Assembly (NCBI GenBank): GCA_947575805.1
Contig: CANPOY010000014.1
Coordinates: forward strand, 1-60,760
Direction of reading: 5' to 3'
Length of the DNA stretch: 60,760 bases
DNA from: an uncultured Lachnospiraceae bacterium
GTDB lineage: Bacteria; Bacillota; Clostridia; Lachnospirales; Lachnospiraceae
The position numbers were made by a program, and so were the translations under genes. Of this stretch, positions 1-9,154 are shown in pieces (position 1 is the first letter of the stretch; each line of letters starts with the position of its first letter). The notes below the pieces were generated by a model. It ran no database searches. It had not been told where the DNA came from and worked only from the letters and a program-made list of their open reading frames with translations.

Positions 1-54
1 GGGGCCGGCGCGGGACAGGGATGGAACACGGGTTCGAGTCCCGTCTATCGCTCT
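1..54 (+). ncRNA. 3' end of a tRNA-like RNA, possibly tmRNA
   Basis: Positions 28-44 form a textbook T-arm: a 5-bp stem ACGGG/CCCGT closing the loop TTCGAGT. A possible acceptor 3' strand CTATCGC follows. The 27 bases before the T-arm cannot form an anticodon arm or a class II variable arm, so an ordinary tRNA is unlikely. In tmRNA the bases before the T-arm pair with distant sequence, which would fit. The matching 5' acceptor strand lies outside the window. A strong terminator follows at once, so the RNA is a transcript of its own. Its identity is not settled. Confidence 0.4.
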
Positions 55-66
55 TCCAAGATGAAA

Positions 67-102
67 GCGAAATTTCTGATTGTCAGGAATTTCGCCTTTT
101 TT
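67..102 (+). terminator. Rho-independent terminator of the tRNA-like RNA
   Basis: The inverted repeat gcgaaatt/aatttcgc (67-74 and 88-95) is followed by CTTTTTT. It ends the RNA at the window start. No gene lies in 103-326. Confidence 0.8.
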
Positions 103-326
103 GTATTGTAACGGTTTTTTGCGGGCAGCGCGCAGACAGCAGCGAAAGTTCCTGATTTTCCCAGCCTTTTGTACCAAAAAATCTGCTTGCAACAGCCGTA
201 AAGTGATGTTATGCTATTTATAAAAGTGGTGGTGTCAATCCTGTTTCATTGTGGTGCATTAACAATACCACAGTTGGGATCCGGCCTCCACTGTTTTTGT
301 TGGAACATGGAAACGGAGGTGTCTTT

Positions 327-1847
327 ATGGTCTGTCATAATTGTGGAAAAGAATTGTCGGAAAGCGCTCTCTTTTGCAGACATTGCGGTGTGGCGGTACA
401 AAAACCGGTGACCGTCACGGAAGAGAACGTACCTGATACACAGCCTCCGGTGACCGTCGCGGAAGTGACTGTTTCTGATGCAGGCAACTCGGCGTCAGCC
501 AAAGGGAAACGCGTCCGCCGGTTCCTTGCCCGTCTGCTCCTGTTTCTCATTTTCGCAGGCAGCTTCACTGTCAGCGGCTGGCTTACCTTCAGAGCCTGGC
601 AGGACTGGCACGTTCCTTATCAGACAGCCGCATTTACCTCGCTGGAAGAAAACATCGCCAGGGCAGAAGATGCTGCAGGCAGGATTTCGGAGCTGGAGAA
701 TCTTTTGGCAGACAATTCCAGGGAAATCCGGGAATCTCTCTCTTCCATTGTCCGCTACCGTGACCTGCGCCAGGATGAAATCCTAAGCAGCCTGACCGGA
801 CATGCGGATTTCAACTACAACAATTTGTTTGCAACAGAGCCTTTTTCCTCCGCATACCAGCAGTATATCAGCGATCTCCTGGCTGCCTTTCGGCAGGACG
901 GATTGGTTGACAGCTGGCTTCGCCCCTACTATGCCTATTCCACGGCGTACGCCTCAAATACCGGAATCCGGGAGGATCTCTGGCTATATGACAGCGACGA
1001 CGATACGAAAAGGTTCAACGAGCTTTTAAACGACCCCCAGCGCTTTTACATCAGCTGTTATACCGCTGTCATGACCGACCACCTTCTTTTGAATGACCAC
1101 CTGTATGTCACAGGCACGGATATGCTGAATACCCTTTTCGGTATCCCGGGTTATATTCTGGATGACGCCGTATTCGTAAAGGCCTGCGGCGGAAATCCCC
1201 ATCCGGAGGAAATGAAAGTCCCCGACTGGACTCTCCAGGATTACGACGTCTTCTGGAGCTCTGCCGGCGACCGCTCCTATTCCGACCATGCGGTCTGGAC
1301 GGACTGCAATCTGTCCGCCCGGGATCTGGATATTGACTGGAACACCCTGGTAGATGAAGCGGCTTATTACAGAGCCTATGAGAAATTTATGAACGCCATA
1401 GCCCCAGGCCTTAACCGGTATGATATGGCACAGTATGTACCGGACGACGATTATTTCGGCGGTGCACGTTATGAGCTGCCCGGTAACGAAGCGACACTGG
1501 AAGAAATTGCTGCCGCATATATTACCGGACATTCGGAATGCCTGACGGATCTGGGTATAGACATGGATGCCCTCCCCTCCTCCTATGACGGCCTGATTGC
1601 CGAGGAAGAGTCCCGTCTGGGAGAACTCACGGCAGCAGCCGAAGATTTAAATCTTCAGAAAAACGAGTCATTGCGCCAAAGGGACGGCAAAGCTTTTCTG
1701 CTGGCACAACAGGAAAAACTCATCGCCCTGCAGGAACAGCATGCTGCAGATGCCGCTGCAAACCTCCGGGTTATTGCCGCAATCTCCCTGTTTCTGTTTA
1801 TCATGACAGTTACCGGTCTGCGCTGGCTTATCCGATCCTTACGGTAA
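327..1847 (+). CDS. Zinc-ribbon membrane protein of unknown function
   Basis: The 506-residue protein starts at the ATG at 327, with GGAGGT six bases upstream; a longer in-frame extension to 249 has no such site. It opens with a zinc ribbon (CHNCGKE, then CRHCG; two CxxC pairs within about 20 residues). A basic stretch and a membrane segment follow at about residues 57-80, then a large acidic, aromatic-rich region and a second membrane segment at the extreme C terminus (about 482-500). The bulk between them is probably extracellular, with coiled-coil-like stretches just inside each membrane segment. The layout resembles other Clostridia zinc-ribbon membrane proteins, but I recognise no functional domain. 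Its stop overlaps the convergent GH5 gene by 9 bp. Confidence 0.75.
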   Translation: MVCHNCGKELSESALFCRHCGVAVQKPVTVTEENVPDTQPPVTVAEVTVSDAGNSASAKGKRVRRFLARLLLFLIFAGSFTVSGWLTFRAWQDWHVPYQTAAFTSLEENIARAEDAAGRISELENLLADNSREIRESLSSIVRYRDLRQDEILSSLTGHADFNYNNLFATEPFSSAYQQYISDLLAAFRQDGLVDSWLRPYYAYSTAYASNTGIREDLWLYDSDDDTKRFNELLNDPQRFYISCYTAVMTDHLLLNDHLYVTGTDMLNTLFGIPGYILDDAVFVKACGGNPHPEEMKVPDWTLQDYDVFWSSAGDRSYSDHAVWTDCNLSARDLDIDWNTLVDEAAYYRAYEKFMNAIAPGLNRYDMAQYVPDDDYFGGARYELPGNEATLEEIAAAYITGHSECLTDLGIDMDALPSSYDGLIAEEESRLGELTAAAEDLNLQKNESLRQRDGKAFLLAQQEKLIALQEQHAADAAANLRVIAAISLFLFIMTVTGLRWLIRSLR

Positions 1848-3593
1848 AAGGTCCGACCCTCCGCTCACTATGAAACCGATATTTTCGGCACTTGCGCCGC
1901 TTTCCAGCTTACCGTTATAGTCTACGGAGGAAATATGCAGAATACTGCCCTCGGCAGTATAAACGCCGTTCCAGGAATCCGAAAGCTCCGGTGTTCCGTT
2001 AAACGTCACATCCACGCTCCACCCGTCTGTCGTCTCACCGGAAATATTCTCCACCGTCACTTCAAACTGGCAGAAAAAGCTGCCGTTGGATTCCCATCTG
2101 TTGACAAGGGTAATCTCAGCAGCCAGGCCCTCACCGGCTGTGGCCGTCACGCCGCCGGTCTTTCCGGCATCTGCCTGCCCACGATCCGTCTGCCCTGCAC
2201 CTGTCTGCCCGGCGCTCTCCCGGGCCTGACTTTCCTGATCCTGGCTTCCCTGGGCCTGGCTTTCCTGATCCCGGCTTCCCTGTTTAGCCGCCCCTGTGTC
2301 CTGTCCGCCCGTAAGTATGCCGTAAAGCCATTTCCCCGTGCTACTCAGTTCGTCCCCGGTAAATCCGCTGGTCTTGCCGCAGGAAGCACTGAACAGGGAA
2401 GATGTTTCATTCTTGTTTGACAGATTCCAGGCCACATAGCTGACCCCATACCTGTCCATCGTCTCCACCCATGCCTCCGCCTGGGCCTCATCTATTGCCC
2501 CGTTTCCACTGGCGTCACAAATACTGTACTCCGACACAAATACCGGCAGGCCCCCGTCCAGCGCGGCAGTCATTACCTGTCGAAGAGATTCCTTGTGGGT
2601 TGCAGCATAAAAATGCAGTGTATACATAATGTTATCCCAGTCTGTAACCGGATCCGCCGCAGCCTGATCCACATATTGACTCCAGTTCGGCGTGCCCACC
2701 AGGATCACCGCATCCGCGTCATTCTCCCGTATTATCGGGATGATTTCCCCGGCATACTCCTTGATCCTGCTCCAGCTCGTTCCGCCGTTCGGTTCATTAC
2801 AGATTTCATAAAGGACGTTGTCCTGATCCGCGAATTCCGCCGACATTTCCCGAAAAAAAATCTCAGCCTCTTCCCTGTAGGTGTTCGGATCTCCGTCGGA
2901 TAAGATATGCCAGTCAATGATCACGTACATATCCTGATCGGAAGCATATTTTACGCCGTCCCTGATCAGCTGCCTGAGCTGTTCCCGGTCGCCCCCTGTA
3001 CAGTAGCCGCCGTTTTCTCCGGTGTACATGGCCAGCCGGACTACATTGGCTTTCCATTGTTCCCGCAGCTCCCGAAATAACTCTTCATTCACATATTCCG
3101 GAAACCAGGCAAGGCCATGGGTACTGACGCCCCTGAGCTGTACCGGATTCCCCCGGCTGTCGCACAAACTGCTCCCGATAACCTGCAGCGCTCCATATTC
3201 AGAGACACCTCCGGCCGGCTTTTCTTCCTTTCCGGAGTCTTCCTGCGCCTGATCCGGTTTTTCTTCCTTTCCGGAATCCTCCTGCTCCTGATCCGGCTTT
3301 TCTTCCTTTCCGGAATCCTCCTGCTCCTGATCCGGCTTTACTGTCTTCTTCTCCGGATCCCGATCCTCCCTCGTCCCCGAGGCTTTCTCCCGAATCTTTC
3401 CGTCAGCCTGATCCACCCCGTTTTTCTCAGCCTCGTCTCCGTCCGGCCGGGTTTCCTGCTCCGACGGAATACCTGCGGCTTCCTCCCGATCCCTTCCGTC
3501 GTCCTGCTTACCCCCCCAAAGCAGCAGTGCGGCGGCGGCAGCCACCACCACAAGCACTGTCACTACAAGAATGATACTCTTCTTTTTATTCAT
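1839..3593 (-). CDS. Membrane-anchored GH5 endoglucanase with C-terminal carbohydrate-binding module
   Basis: This 584-residue protein is probably an extracellular beta-1,4-glucanase. Residues 5-26 form an uncleaved-looking signal anchor without a lipobox. An acidic Glu/Lys/Asp/Gln linker follows that includes a 13-residue unit (EEKPDQEQEDSGK) in tandem. The GH5 domain (about 130-430) has the acid/base Glu267 in the CNEPNG motif and the nucleophile Glu355 in VSEYS, typical of GH5_2 cellulases. A second Gln/Ser/Gly-rich linker leads to a CBM2-like beta-sandwich (about 490-584, NRWESNGSF...DGWSVDVTFNG). The start codon overlaps the 3' end of the MATE gene by 8 bp, so the two are likely translationally coupled. 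Confidence 0.88.
   Translation of the reverse strand: MNKKKSIILVVTVLVVVAAAAALLLWGGKQDDGRDREEAAGIPSEQETRPDGDEAEKNGVDQADGKIREKASGTREDRDPEKKTVKPDQEQEDSGKEEKPDQEQEDSGKEEKPDQAQEDSGKEEKPAGGVSEYGALQVIGSSLCDSRGNPVQLRGVSTHGLAWFPEYVNEELFRELREQWKANVVRLAMYTGENGGYCTGGDREQLRQLIRDGVKYASDQDMYVIIDWHILSDGDPNTYREEAEIFFREMSAEFADQDNVLYEICNEPNGGTSWSRIKEYAGEIIPIIRENDADAVILVGTPNWSQYVDQAAADPVTDWDNIMYTLHFYAATHKESLRQVMTAALDGGLPVFVSEYSICDASGNGAIDEAQAEAWVETMDRYGVSYVAWNLSNKNETSSLFSASCGKTSGFTGDELSSTGKWLYGILTGGQDTGAAKQGSRDQESQAQGSQDQESQARESAGQTGAGQTDRGQADAGKTGGVTATAGEGLAAEITLVNRWESNGSFFCQFEVTVENISGETTDGWSVDVTFNGTPELSDSWNGVYTAEGSILHISSVDYNGKLESGASAENIGFIVSGGSDLLP
3219..3340 (-). repeat. 39-bp tandem repeat in the GH5 linker
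   Basis: About three copies of a 39-bp unit encode EEKPDQEQEDSGK. Two copies are nearly identical and the third carries DQAQ for DQEQ. The repeat is in frame, so copy-number change would alter only the linker length between the membrane anchor and the catalytic domain. Confidence 0.8.
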
Positions 3594-4977
3594 TCACCTT
3601 TTCCTCTTTCTTCTGCTGCTTGTTCAGGCCGGCAAACATCCTGATCAGCACGATCACCGCCGCAATGGCCAGCGTAACCTCTGCCACCGTCTGGGCATAA
3701 GCAAGCCCATACAAAGGGAATAACGCATTTAAAATATACAGAGCCGGTATCTCCAGGATAATCTTACGCATCACCGCGAAAATCAGAGATTTCTTCCCCA
3801 TTCCGCAGGCCTGGAAGACACCCACCGCCAGAAAATCCGTGGCCAGGAAGGGCGTAGCCAGACACATGCCTCTCAGGAAACGGGAACCGTATCCGATGAT
3901 GATCTCATTCTTCATAAACATGGTAATCAGGCCTTCCGCGCCGATGTAGTAGCCCAGCGAGGCGGCCGACAGAAAGCCTACCGTCAGCTTTGCAGCAAAC
4001 ATCAGGGTCTTTTTCATACGCTCATAATTTTTGGCTGCGAAATTATAGCTGATCAACGGCATAATCCCCTGAGACAGCCCCATGGCAACATACATGGGGA
4101 TCATATTGATCTTCTGTGCTATACCCATAGCTGCCACCGCGTCTGAGGAAAAAGCCGCAGTGAAATTATTGAGAACAGTCATGCCCGTCACATTCAGAAG
4201 ATTCTGTATGGCTGCCGGAATTCCCACACCGCAGACGCCCGCCACGATCATCTTTCGGAATCCGAAGTATTTGGGGTGAATGCAGACATAAGTCCGCCCT
4301 CTCCTTACGAACAGCAGGACCAGAAAATACAGGCAGGCCGCACAGTTGGAAAGGAACGTGGCACATCCGGCGCCGGCCGCCCCCATATTCAGGCCCCACG
4401 GCAGGATAAACAGCGGATCCAGTATGATGTTGAGAAGGCATCCGCTCATGGTACCGATGCTGGCATGAAGCGCAGAGCCCTCCGCACGGACAAGATACCC
4501 CAGCACCACATTTAAGATAGCGGGAACCGCACCGCAGGAAACCGTCCAGAACAGATAGGCGTTCGTCTGAAGCATGTTCTCCGGTACCGTACCCAGCAGT
4601 GCCAGAAGAGGCGTTTTGAAAACCGTGCAGGCAAGGACAAACAGGACACCGGAAATCAGCGCGCTGTAAAATCCGAAAGCCGAGCTTCTGGATACCGTAT
4701 CATAATCCTTTGTGCCAAGTGCCCGGCTCATCATACTGGACGACCCGACGCCGAACAGGTTGTTCACTGCATTAAACGCCAGCAGTACCGGAGCCGCCAG
4801 GGTGACTGCAGCGTTTTGCACGGAATCGTTGAGCATACCCACAAAATAGGTATCCGCAAGATTGTACAACACTGTAACGAGACAGCCCAACACCGTGGGC
4901 ACCGCCAGTTTCACCACCGCCCTGGGAATCGGTGTTTCCTCAAATAATGTGATCTTATCCTTATTTTCCATATTCAT
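3586..4977 (-). CDS. MATE family multidrug/Na+ antiporter
   Basis: This 463-residue integral membrane protein has about 12 predicted membrane segments and is close to the usual MATE length. The N terminus (FEETPIPRAVVKLAVPTVLG, then LYNLADTYFVGML) matches the DinF/MepA-like subfamily, with the characteristic N/D-T-x-F-V-G motif in the first helices. The second half repeats the pattern (GIPAAIQNLLNVTGMTVLN). Members export cationic drugs or metabolites using Na+ or H+ gradients; the substrate cannot be read from sequence. AAGG lies six bases before the ATG. It is the first gene of a pair with the GH5 enzyme. Confidence 0.92.
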   Translation of the reverse strand: MNMENKDKITLFEETPIPRAVVKLAVPTVLGCLVTVLYNLADTYFVGMLNDSVQNAAVTLAAPVLLAFNAVNNLFGVGSSSMMSRALGTKDYDTVSRSSAFGFYSALISGVLFVLACTVFKTPLLALLGTVPENMLQTNAYLFWTVSCGAVPAILNVVLGYLVRAEGSALHASIGTMSGCLLNIILDPLFILPWGLNMGAAGAGCATFLSNCAACLYFLVLLFVRRGRTYVCIHPKYFGFRKMIVAGVCGVGIPAAIQNLLNVTGMTVLNNFTAAFSSDAVAAMGIAQKINMIPMYVAMGLSQGIMPLISYNFAAKNYERMKKTLMFAAKLTVGFLSAASLGYYIGAEGLITMFMKNEIIIGYGSRFLRGMCLATPFLATDFLAVGVFQACGMGKKSLIFAVMRKIILEIPALYILNALFPLYGLAYAQTVAEVTLAIAAVIVLIRMFAGLNKQQKKEEKVNE

Positions 4978-4997
4978 TTTCTACCTTGCAGCAAATA

Positions 4998-5030
4998 ATC
5001 TCCCAGGCATTTAGCATCCACCTGGGAGAT
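4998..5030 (-). terminator. Inverted repeat between the HD-GYP and MATE genes, probable terminator
   Basis: A perfect 10-bp stem ATCTCCCAGG/CCTGGGAGAT closes a 13-base loop. On the minus strand a weak T-rich stretch (TTATTTGCT) follows. It lies 19 bases after the HD-GYP stop and before the MATE gene, so it most likely ends the HD-GYP transcript. Confidence 0.55.
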
Positions 5031-5048
5031 CTGTCCTCTTCCTTTTCC

Positions 5049-6146
5049 TTACTCGATAATGACGCTGGCGCAGTTCACATCTACAGCCAGATCCATCACT
5101 TTGCCCGTCATCAGCGTTACCACCTTGGGCCTTGTGGGATAATCAATATTATTCTCCACCACCTTGGCCGCCTCACCGGTGCTCAGGTTCACAACAGAAT
5201 CCACCGGATACAGGATCACACTCTTCAAAAACATTTTGATTATACCCACATCCAGATCTTCCGTCATAGCCATGATCATTTCTACTGCATCCCGAGGCGA
5301 AAAGCCCTTTTTATAAGGCCGCTCCGTGACAAGCGCATCATAGATGTCCGCAACGGCAAGTATCCTGGCATAAGGGCTTATCTTCTCAGCAGATAGCGCT
5401 AACGGATAACCGTTTCCGCCCATCTTTTCATGATGCTGCAAAACTCCCATCAAAATCTCCGGCGCAATGTCCGGTTTATCCTTCAACAGATTGTAGCCTT
5501 TGAGGGGATGAGACTTCATCACTTCAAATTCTTCTTCCGTGAGACGCGCCGGCTTATTCAGTATCTCATTGGGTATCTCCGACTTTCCCAGATCGTGAAG
5601 CAATCCGGCCACCCCGATCTGCTTTACGTCCTTATCAGCCATCCCGCTTTGACGCGCAACAATCATGGCAATGGAAGCCACGTCAACGCTGTGCTTGAAC
5701 GTGTACTCATCGCTTACCTTCAGTGCGTCGATATTCACCGCCACGGCATCATTCTCGGTAATGGTCTTCATCAGATCGCCGGAAATGGTGTTTGCGGCGT
5801 CCATAAAGCCGGCCGCCCCCGGATTGTTAAACATAAACTGCATCCCTGTGGCAACCCGCGCCTTCACGCTTTCCGACAGCTGCATCTTCGTCCGGTCTAC
5901 CTTCTTCAGCTTTTCGATGGTCTCAAGCGCCTCCGCCGAAGCCACTATACCCGGCGGCAGTTCTTCTTCCTCGCCCTCTCTGATATAAACTCCGGTTATA
6001 TTCAGTTTACGAAGGCCATCGATGATATAGGCATCCAGCGGCGTCTTCCGCGCCACCAGAACCCGCCCTGTCCCGTCAATAATGGACTGGTCGATCACCA
6101 TGCCGCTCTCCAGCAGTCTTGTACTTATGTATTTTCGCCTTATCAA
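5049..6146 (-). CDS. HD-GYP domain cyclic-di-GMP phosphodiesterase
   Basis: The 365-residue protein has a DUF3391-like N-terminal region (about 1-70) and an HD-GYP domain (about 140-320). The metal-binding motif HDLGK and the diagnostic HHE...GNGYP are intact, as is the downstream VADIYDALVTERPYKK motif. Proteins of this family hydrolyse cyclic di-GMP to GMP. No membrane segment or receiver domain is seen, so it is a cytoplasmic stand-alone enzyme. The start appears to be TTG at 6146, about 11 bases after AAGGGGG; an internal ATG (residue 16) is the alternative. It lies 30 bp downstream of the GH3 gene, probably in one operon. A diguanylate cyclase is encoded about 5 kb away. Confidence 0.9.
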   Translation of the reverse strand: MIRRKYISTRLLESGMVIDQSIIDGTGRVLVARKTPLDAYIIDGLRKLNITGVYIREGEEEELPPGIVASAEALETIEKLKKVDRTKMQLSESVKARVATGMQFMFNNPGAAGFMDAANTISGDLMKTITENDAVAVNIDALKVSDEYTFKHSVDVASIAMIVARQSGMADKDVKQIGVAGLLHDLGKSEIPNEILNKPARLTEEEFEVMKSHPLKGYNLLKDKPDIAPEILMGVLQHHEKMGGNGYPLALSAEKISPYARILAVADIYDALVTERPYKKGFSPRDAVEMIMAMTEDLDVGIIKMFLKSVILYPVDSVVNLSTGEAAKVVENNIDYPTRPKVVTLMTGKVMDLAVDVNCASVIIE

Positions 6147-6176
6147 TCGTGGATTTTCCCCCTTCTCAGCGGACTA

Positions 6177-7514
6177 TTACTCCCCCACTCTGTCCGCGTA
6201 CTTGATCCGGTATATTCGCCGAAGGGCATCATTAATACGTTCCTCGGAGATGGTTCCGTCCTGCACAGCCTGCAGAACGCCATTGTACGCCTTTTCAAAG
6301 TCCTCCGGCATGTAAAGCATATCACAGCCTGCCTTCAGCGCCATGATCGCCGCTTCCTCAGATCCATTATAATCCGAAATTGCCGCCATGTCCAGCGAGT
6401 CAGAGATAATCACTCCGTTAAATCCCAGCTCCCCCCTCAGAATATCCGTAATTACCCTGCCTGAAAAGACGCAGGGCTCATTGTTTCCCGTAAGTCCCGG
6501 GGCTGCCACACTGCTGACCATAATCATATTGGCGCCGGCGTCGATTACCGCCTGAAATGCCGTAAACTCTTCACTTCTGAACTGTTCCTCCGTCCTGTCC
6601 GTGCTTGCCAGCCCTTTCTCCGGATTCTCCGTCGTCCCTCCCGCACCGGGAAAATATTTTATGCAGGAAGTCACATTCTGGCTCTCCAGCCCCTGCATGG
6701 CAGAGCTTGCCATGGAGCCTGTCAGCCCGGCCCCCGTCCCGTAAGAGCGTTCTCCAAGCCAGCTTTTATCCAGAACGGCGGGATCTGCCACAGGCCCAAG
6801 GCACAGATTGATCCCCACACCGGCCAGATTTGCCCCCAGGGTAGTCCCTGCCTGATATGCTGCATTCACATCCCCCTGCGCCCCGACAGACTTTGCAGAG
6901 TCTACCTTCGTACCGATCCCCGCGTTCGCCACTGCCGATCGATTTCCGCCCTCCTCTTCCACCGCCAGGAAAAGGGGATAGGACGCATACAGCCCGGTGT
7001 TTTCCAGCATTTCTTTAAACTGCGCTTCCGACTTTATATTCTTTTCGGCGTAGACAATACCGCCCACCGCATACTGTGTCAGCGCATTTTTCGTGCCCTC
7101 GCCGGCTTTTACCGCCGTACCCACGCCGGTTATGGATTCCGGTGTCACAATAAACAGCCCCGCTACCTTATCCTCAATGGGCATCACGTCAATCATTGCG
7201 TTTACCAGCTCGTCCAGCTCCTGCTCCGGAGTTAAAATCACCTCCGGTTCCGTTTCCGGCCCTGAAGCAGTCTCTGACCCCACAGGCGGCTCGGTAATTT
7301 CCGGCTCCGCCCCCAGCAAATCGTCCAGCGCGGCCTGGCTTTCATCCTGCGAATCTTTCGCCTCCCGTCTGTCCGCCGTCAGCTGCCTGACCCCCCAGAC
7401 CGCGCCGGCTGCCACCGCTGTGATAAACAGTACTACCACGGTATAAGAAATCACCTGGTTTCTGAGCCTTCTCTTCCGTCTCGCTTCCCTTTTCTCCAGC
7501 TGCCTGTCGTCCAT
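6177..7514 (-). CDS. Membrane-anchored GH3 (NagZ-like) protein with altered acid/base loop
   Basis: This 445-residue protein has a cytoplasmic Arg/Lys-rich start, a membrane anchor at about 21-43, an acidic linker and a GH3 TIM barrel (about 85-440). The nucleophile is kept as Asp372 in SDSLDM. The NagZ signature K-H-F-P-G-H-G is changed to KYFPGAGG (286-293), and the following DSH dyad loop, which supplies the catalytic His, reads TTENP. Bona fide NagZ enzymes remove N-acetylglucosamine from peptidoglycan fragments. The missing His/Asp dyad suggests weak, altered or no hydrolase activity, perhaps a binding role at the envelope. It appears co-transcribed with the HD-GYP gene. Confidence 0.85.
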   Translation of the reverse strand: MDDRQLEKREARRKRRLRNQVISYTVVVLFITAVAAGAVWGVRQLTADRREAKDSQDESQAALDDLLGAEPEITEPPVGSETASGPETEPEVILTPEQELDELVNAMIDVMPIEDKVAGLFIVTPESITGVGTAVKAGEGTKNALTQYAVGGIVYAEKNIKSEAQFKEMLENTGLYASYPLFLAVEEEGGNRSAVANAGIGTKVDSAKSVGAQGDVNAAYQAGTTLGANLAGVGINLCLGPVADPAVLDKSWLGERSYGTGAGLTGSMASSAMQGLESQNVTSCIKYFPGAGGTTENPEKGLASTDRTEEQFRSEEFTAFQAVIDAGANMIMVSSVAAPGLTGNNEPCVFSGRVITDILRGELGFNGVIISDSLDMAAISDYNGSEEAAIMALKAGCDMLYMPEDFEKAYNGVLQAVQDGTISEERINDALRRIYRIKYADRVGE

Positions 7515-7576
7515 CGTTTTCTCCTTGGTTTCCCTTCCTCATAAATTTCTTCTGCTATTTACTTCCATATAACAAC

Positions 7577-7608
7577 ATAAGGAAACGAATGTTACTTCGT
7601 TTCCTTAT
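7577..7608. repeat. Perfect 13-bp inverted repeat in the lysC-GH3 gap
   Basis: ATAAGGAAACGAA and its complement flank a 6-base spacer. It sits in the 275-bp gap (7515-7789) between the aspartokinase stop and the GH3 start. No clear T-tract follows on either strand, so it may be a weak terminator or a protein-binding palindrome. Nothing else is recognised in the gap. Confidence 0.5.
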
Positions 7609-7789
7609 ATAAATTTCCTCTTTTGTACTTTTTCACTTTCTCTTGTAGCTCAAATCTCTTCCGTATTATAATGAATTTCTTTTGTATCTCTTTATTTATC
7701 TTCCGCCTGTCAGCCTCAGCTGATAATCCCATTATATTTGCACACTCGACAAATGTCAACAGAAAACATGAAATTACTACTTATTTCCA

Positions 7790-9109
7790 CTACAGCCGGG
7801 TGAGCACAAAAATATCATAGATGGCCTTAATGGCAGTTTCAAAATCCTCGTTCGCCACACCGATAATAATGTTCTGCTCGGAAGAGCCCTGGTCAATCAT
7901 TCGGACATTGACATTCACGTGAGCCAGGGCGGAAAAGATTCGTCCTGCCGTACCCCTGGCGGACTTCATGCTCCGTCCGACAACGGCGATCAGAGCCAGA
8001 TCCGACTCGATCTCTATGGAATCGGGATTAGCCAGCCGATGGAGTCCGGCAACCACCTTCTGCTCCTTGTGCATAAACTCATCCTGGTGCACAAACACCG
8101 TCAGCGTATCGATTCCGGAGGGAATATGCTCAAAGGATATTTCGTTTTCCTCAAAGGCCTGGAGCACCTTTCTGCCGAAACCGACCTCTGCATTCATCAT
8201 ATCCTTTTCTATATTGATGGAACAGAAACCCTTTTTTCCTGCAATTCCGGTGATGACATATTTTGACTTCTGGCAGGTACTGCCCACGATCCAGGTCCCG
8301 CTGTCCTCCGGCGCGTTGGTATTGCGGATATTTATGGGAATTCCCTGCTGGCGCACGGGGAAGATGGACTCCTCGTGGAGCACATTAAATCCCATGTAGG
8401 CCAGCTCTCTGAGCTCCTTATAAGTAATAACCTCAATGCCGGCGGGATTCTCGATTATTCTGGGATCCGCCACCAAAATTCCCGACACGTCGGTCCAATT
8501 CTCATAGACATCCACCTTGGCAGCTCTCGCCACAATGGAACCAGTAATGTCGGAGCCACCCCGGGAAAAGGTTTTTACGCTGCCGTCCGGCATGGCGCCG
8601 TAAAATCCGGGCACCACCGCCTTTTCGCACTCTTCCAGCCTGGCGGAAAGGATTTCGTCGGTTTTCTCCTCGTCCAGACTTCCGTCCTCCTGAAAGAAGA
8701 TTACCGTGGCGGCATCTATGAAGGTAAATCCAAGATACGCAGCCATAATAATGCCGTTCAGGTATTCTCCCCTGGACGCCGCGTAATTACTGCCCGCCCG
8801 TTCCTTAAAATTCTTTTCGATAATTGTAAACTCCTGCTCCAGATTTAAATCCAGCCCCAGGCCTTCAATAATCTCCCGGTATCTGTCCGCAATAGCTGCA
8901 AGCTTCACTTTATAGCTCTTTCCCGACTCCGCCAGAGCATAGCACTCATACAGCATATCCGTTACTTTCGTATCTTCCGCGAATCTCTTTCCGGGCGCCG
9001 ACGGAATGACATATTTCCTGGCAGGATCTGCCTTGATAATGTCTCCCACTTTTTTAAACTGCTGGGCACTCGCCAGCGAACTGCCTCCGAATTTTACAAC
9101 CTTAGCCAT
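7790..9109 (-). CDS. lysC: Aspartokinase
   Basis: This 439-residue monofunctional aspartate kinase phosphorylates L-aspartate, the first step to lysine, threonine and methionine. The N-terminal kinase motif VVKFGGSSLA is intact, as is the SRGGSDITGS substrate/nucleotide loop. Two ACT-type regulatory domains occupy the C-terminal third (VGFGRKVLQAFEENEISFEH and LIAVVGRSMKSARGTAGRIF), which normally bind lysine or threonine for feedback control. It lies 45 bp downstream of homoserine dehydrogenase in the same direction, consistent with an operon. Confidence 0.95.
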   Translation of the reverse strand: MAKVVKFGGSSLASAQQFKKVGDIIKADPARKYVIPSAPGKRFAEDTKVTDMLYECYALAESGKSYKVKLAAIADRYREIIEGLGLDLNLEQEFTIIEKNFKERAGSNYAASRGEYLNGIIMAAYLGFTFIDAATVIFFQEDGSLDEEKTDEILSARLEECEKAVVPGFYGAMPDGSVKTFSRGGSDITGSIVARAAKVDVYENWTDVSGILVADPRIIENPAGIEVITYKELRELAYMGFNVLHEESIFPVRQQGIPINIRNTNAPEDSGTWIVGSTCQKSKYVITGIAGKKGFCSINIEKDMMNAEVGFGRKVLQAFEENEISFEHIPSGIDTLTVFVHQDEFMHKEQKVVAGLHRLANPDSIEIESDLALIAVVGRSMKSARGTAGRIFSALAHVNVNVRMIDQGSSEQNIIIGVANEDFETAIKAIYDIFVLTRL

Positions 9110-9154
9110 ATCTCCCGCACCTCGTATTTAACTTTTTGTATTCTCACATTACTT

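Noticed and set aside
1..54. Selenocysteine tRNA or class II tRNA
   Set aside because: The 3' end CGCTCTTCC is suggestive, but five extra bases separate it from the T-stem and no long variable hairpin is present.
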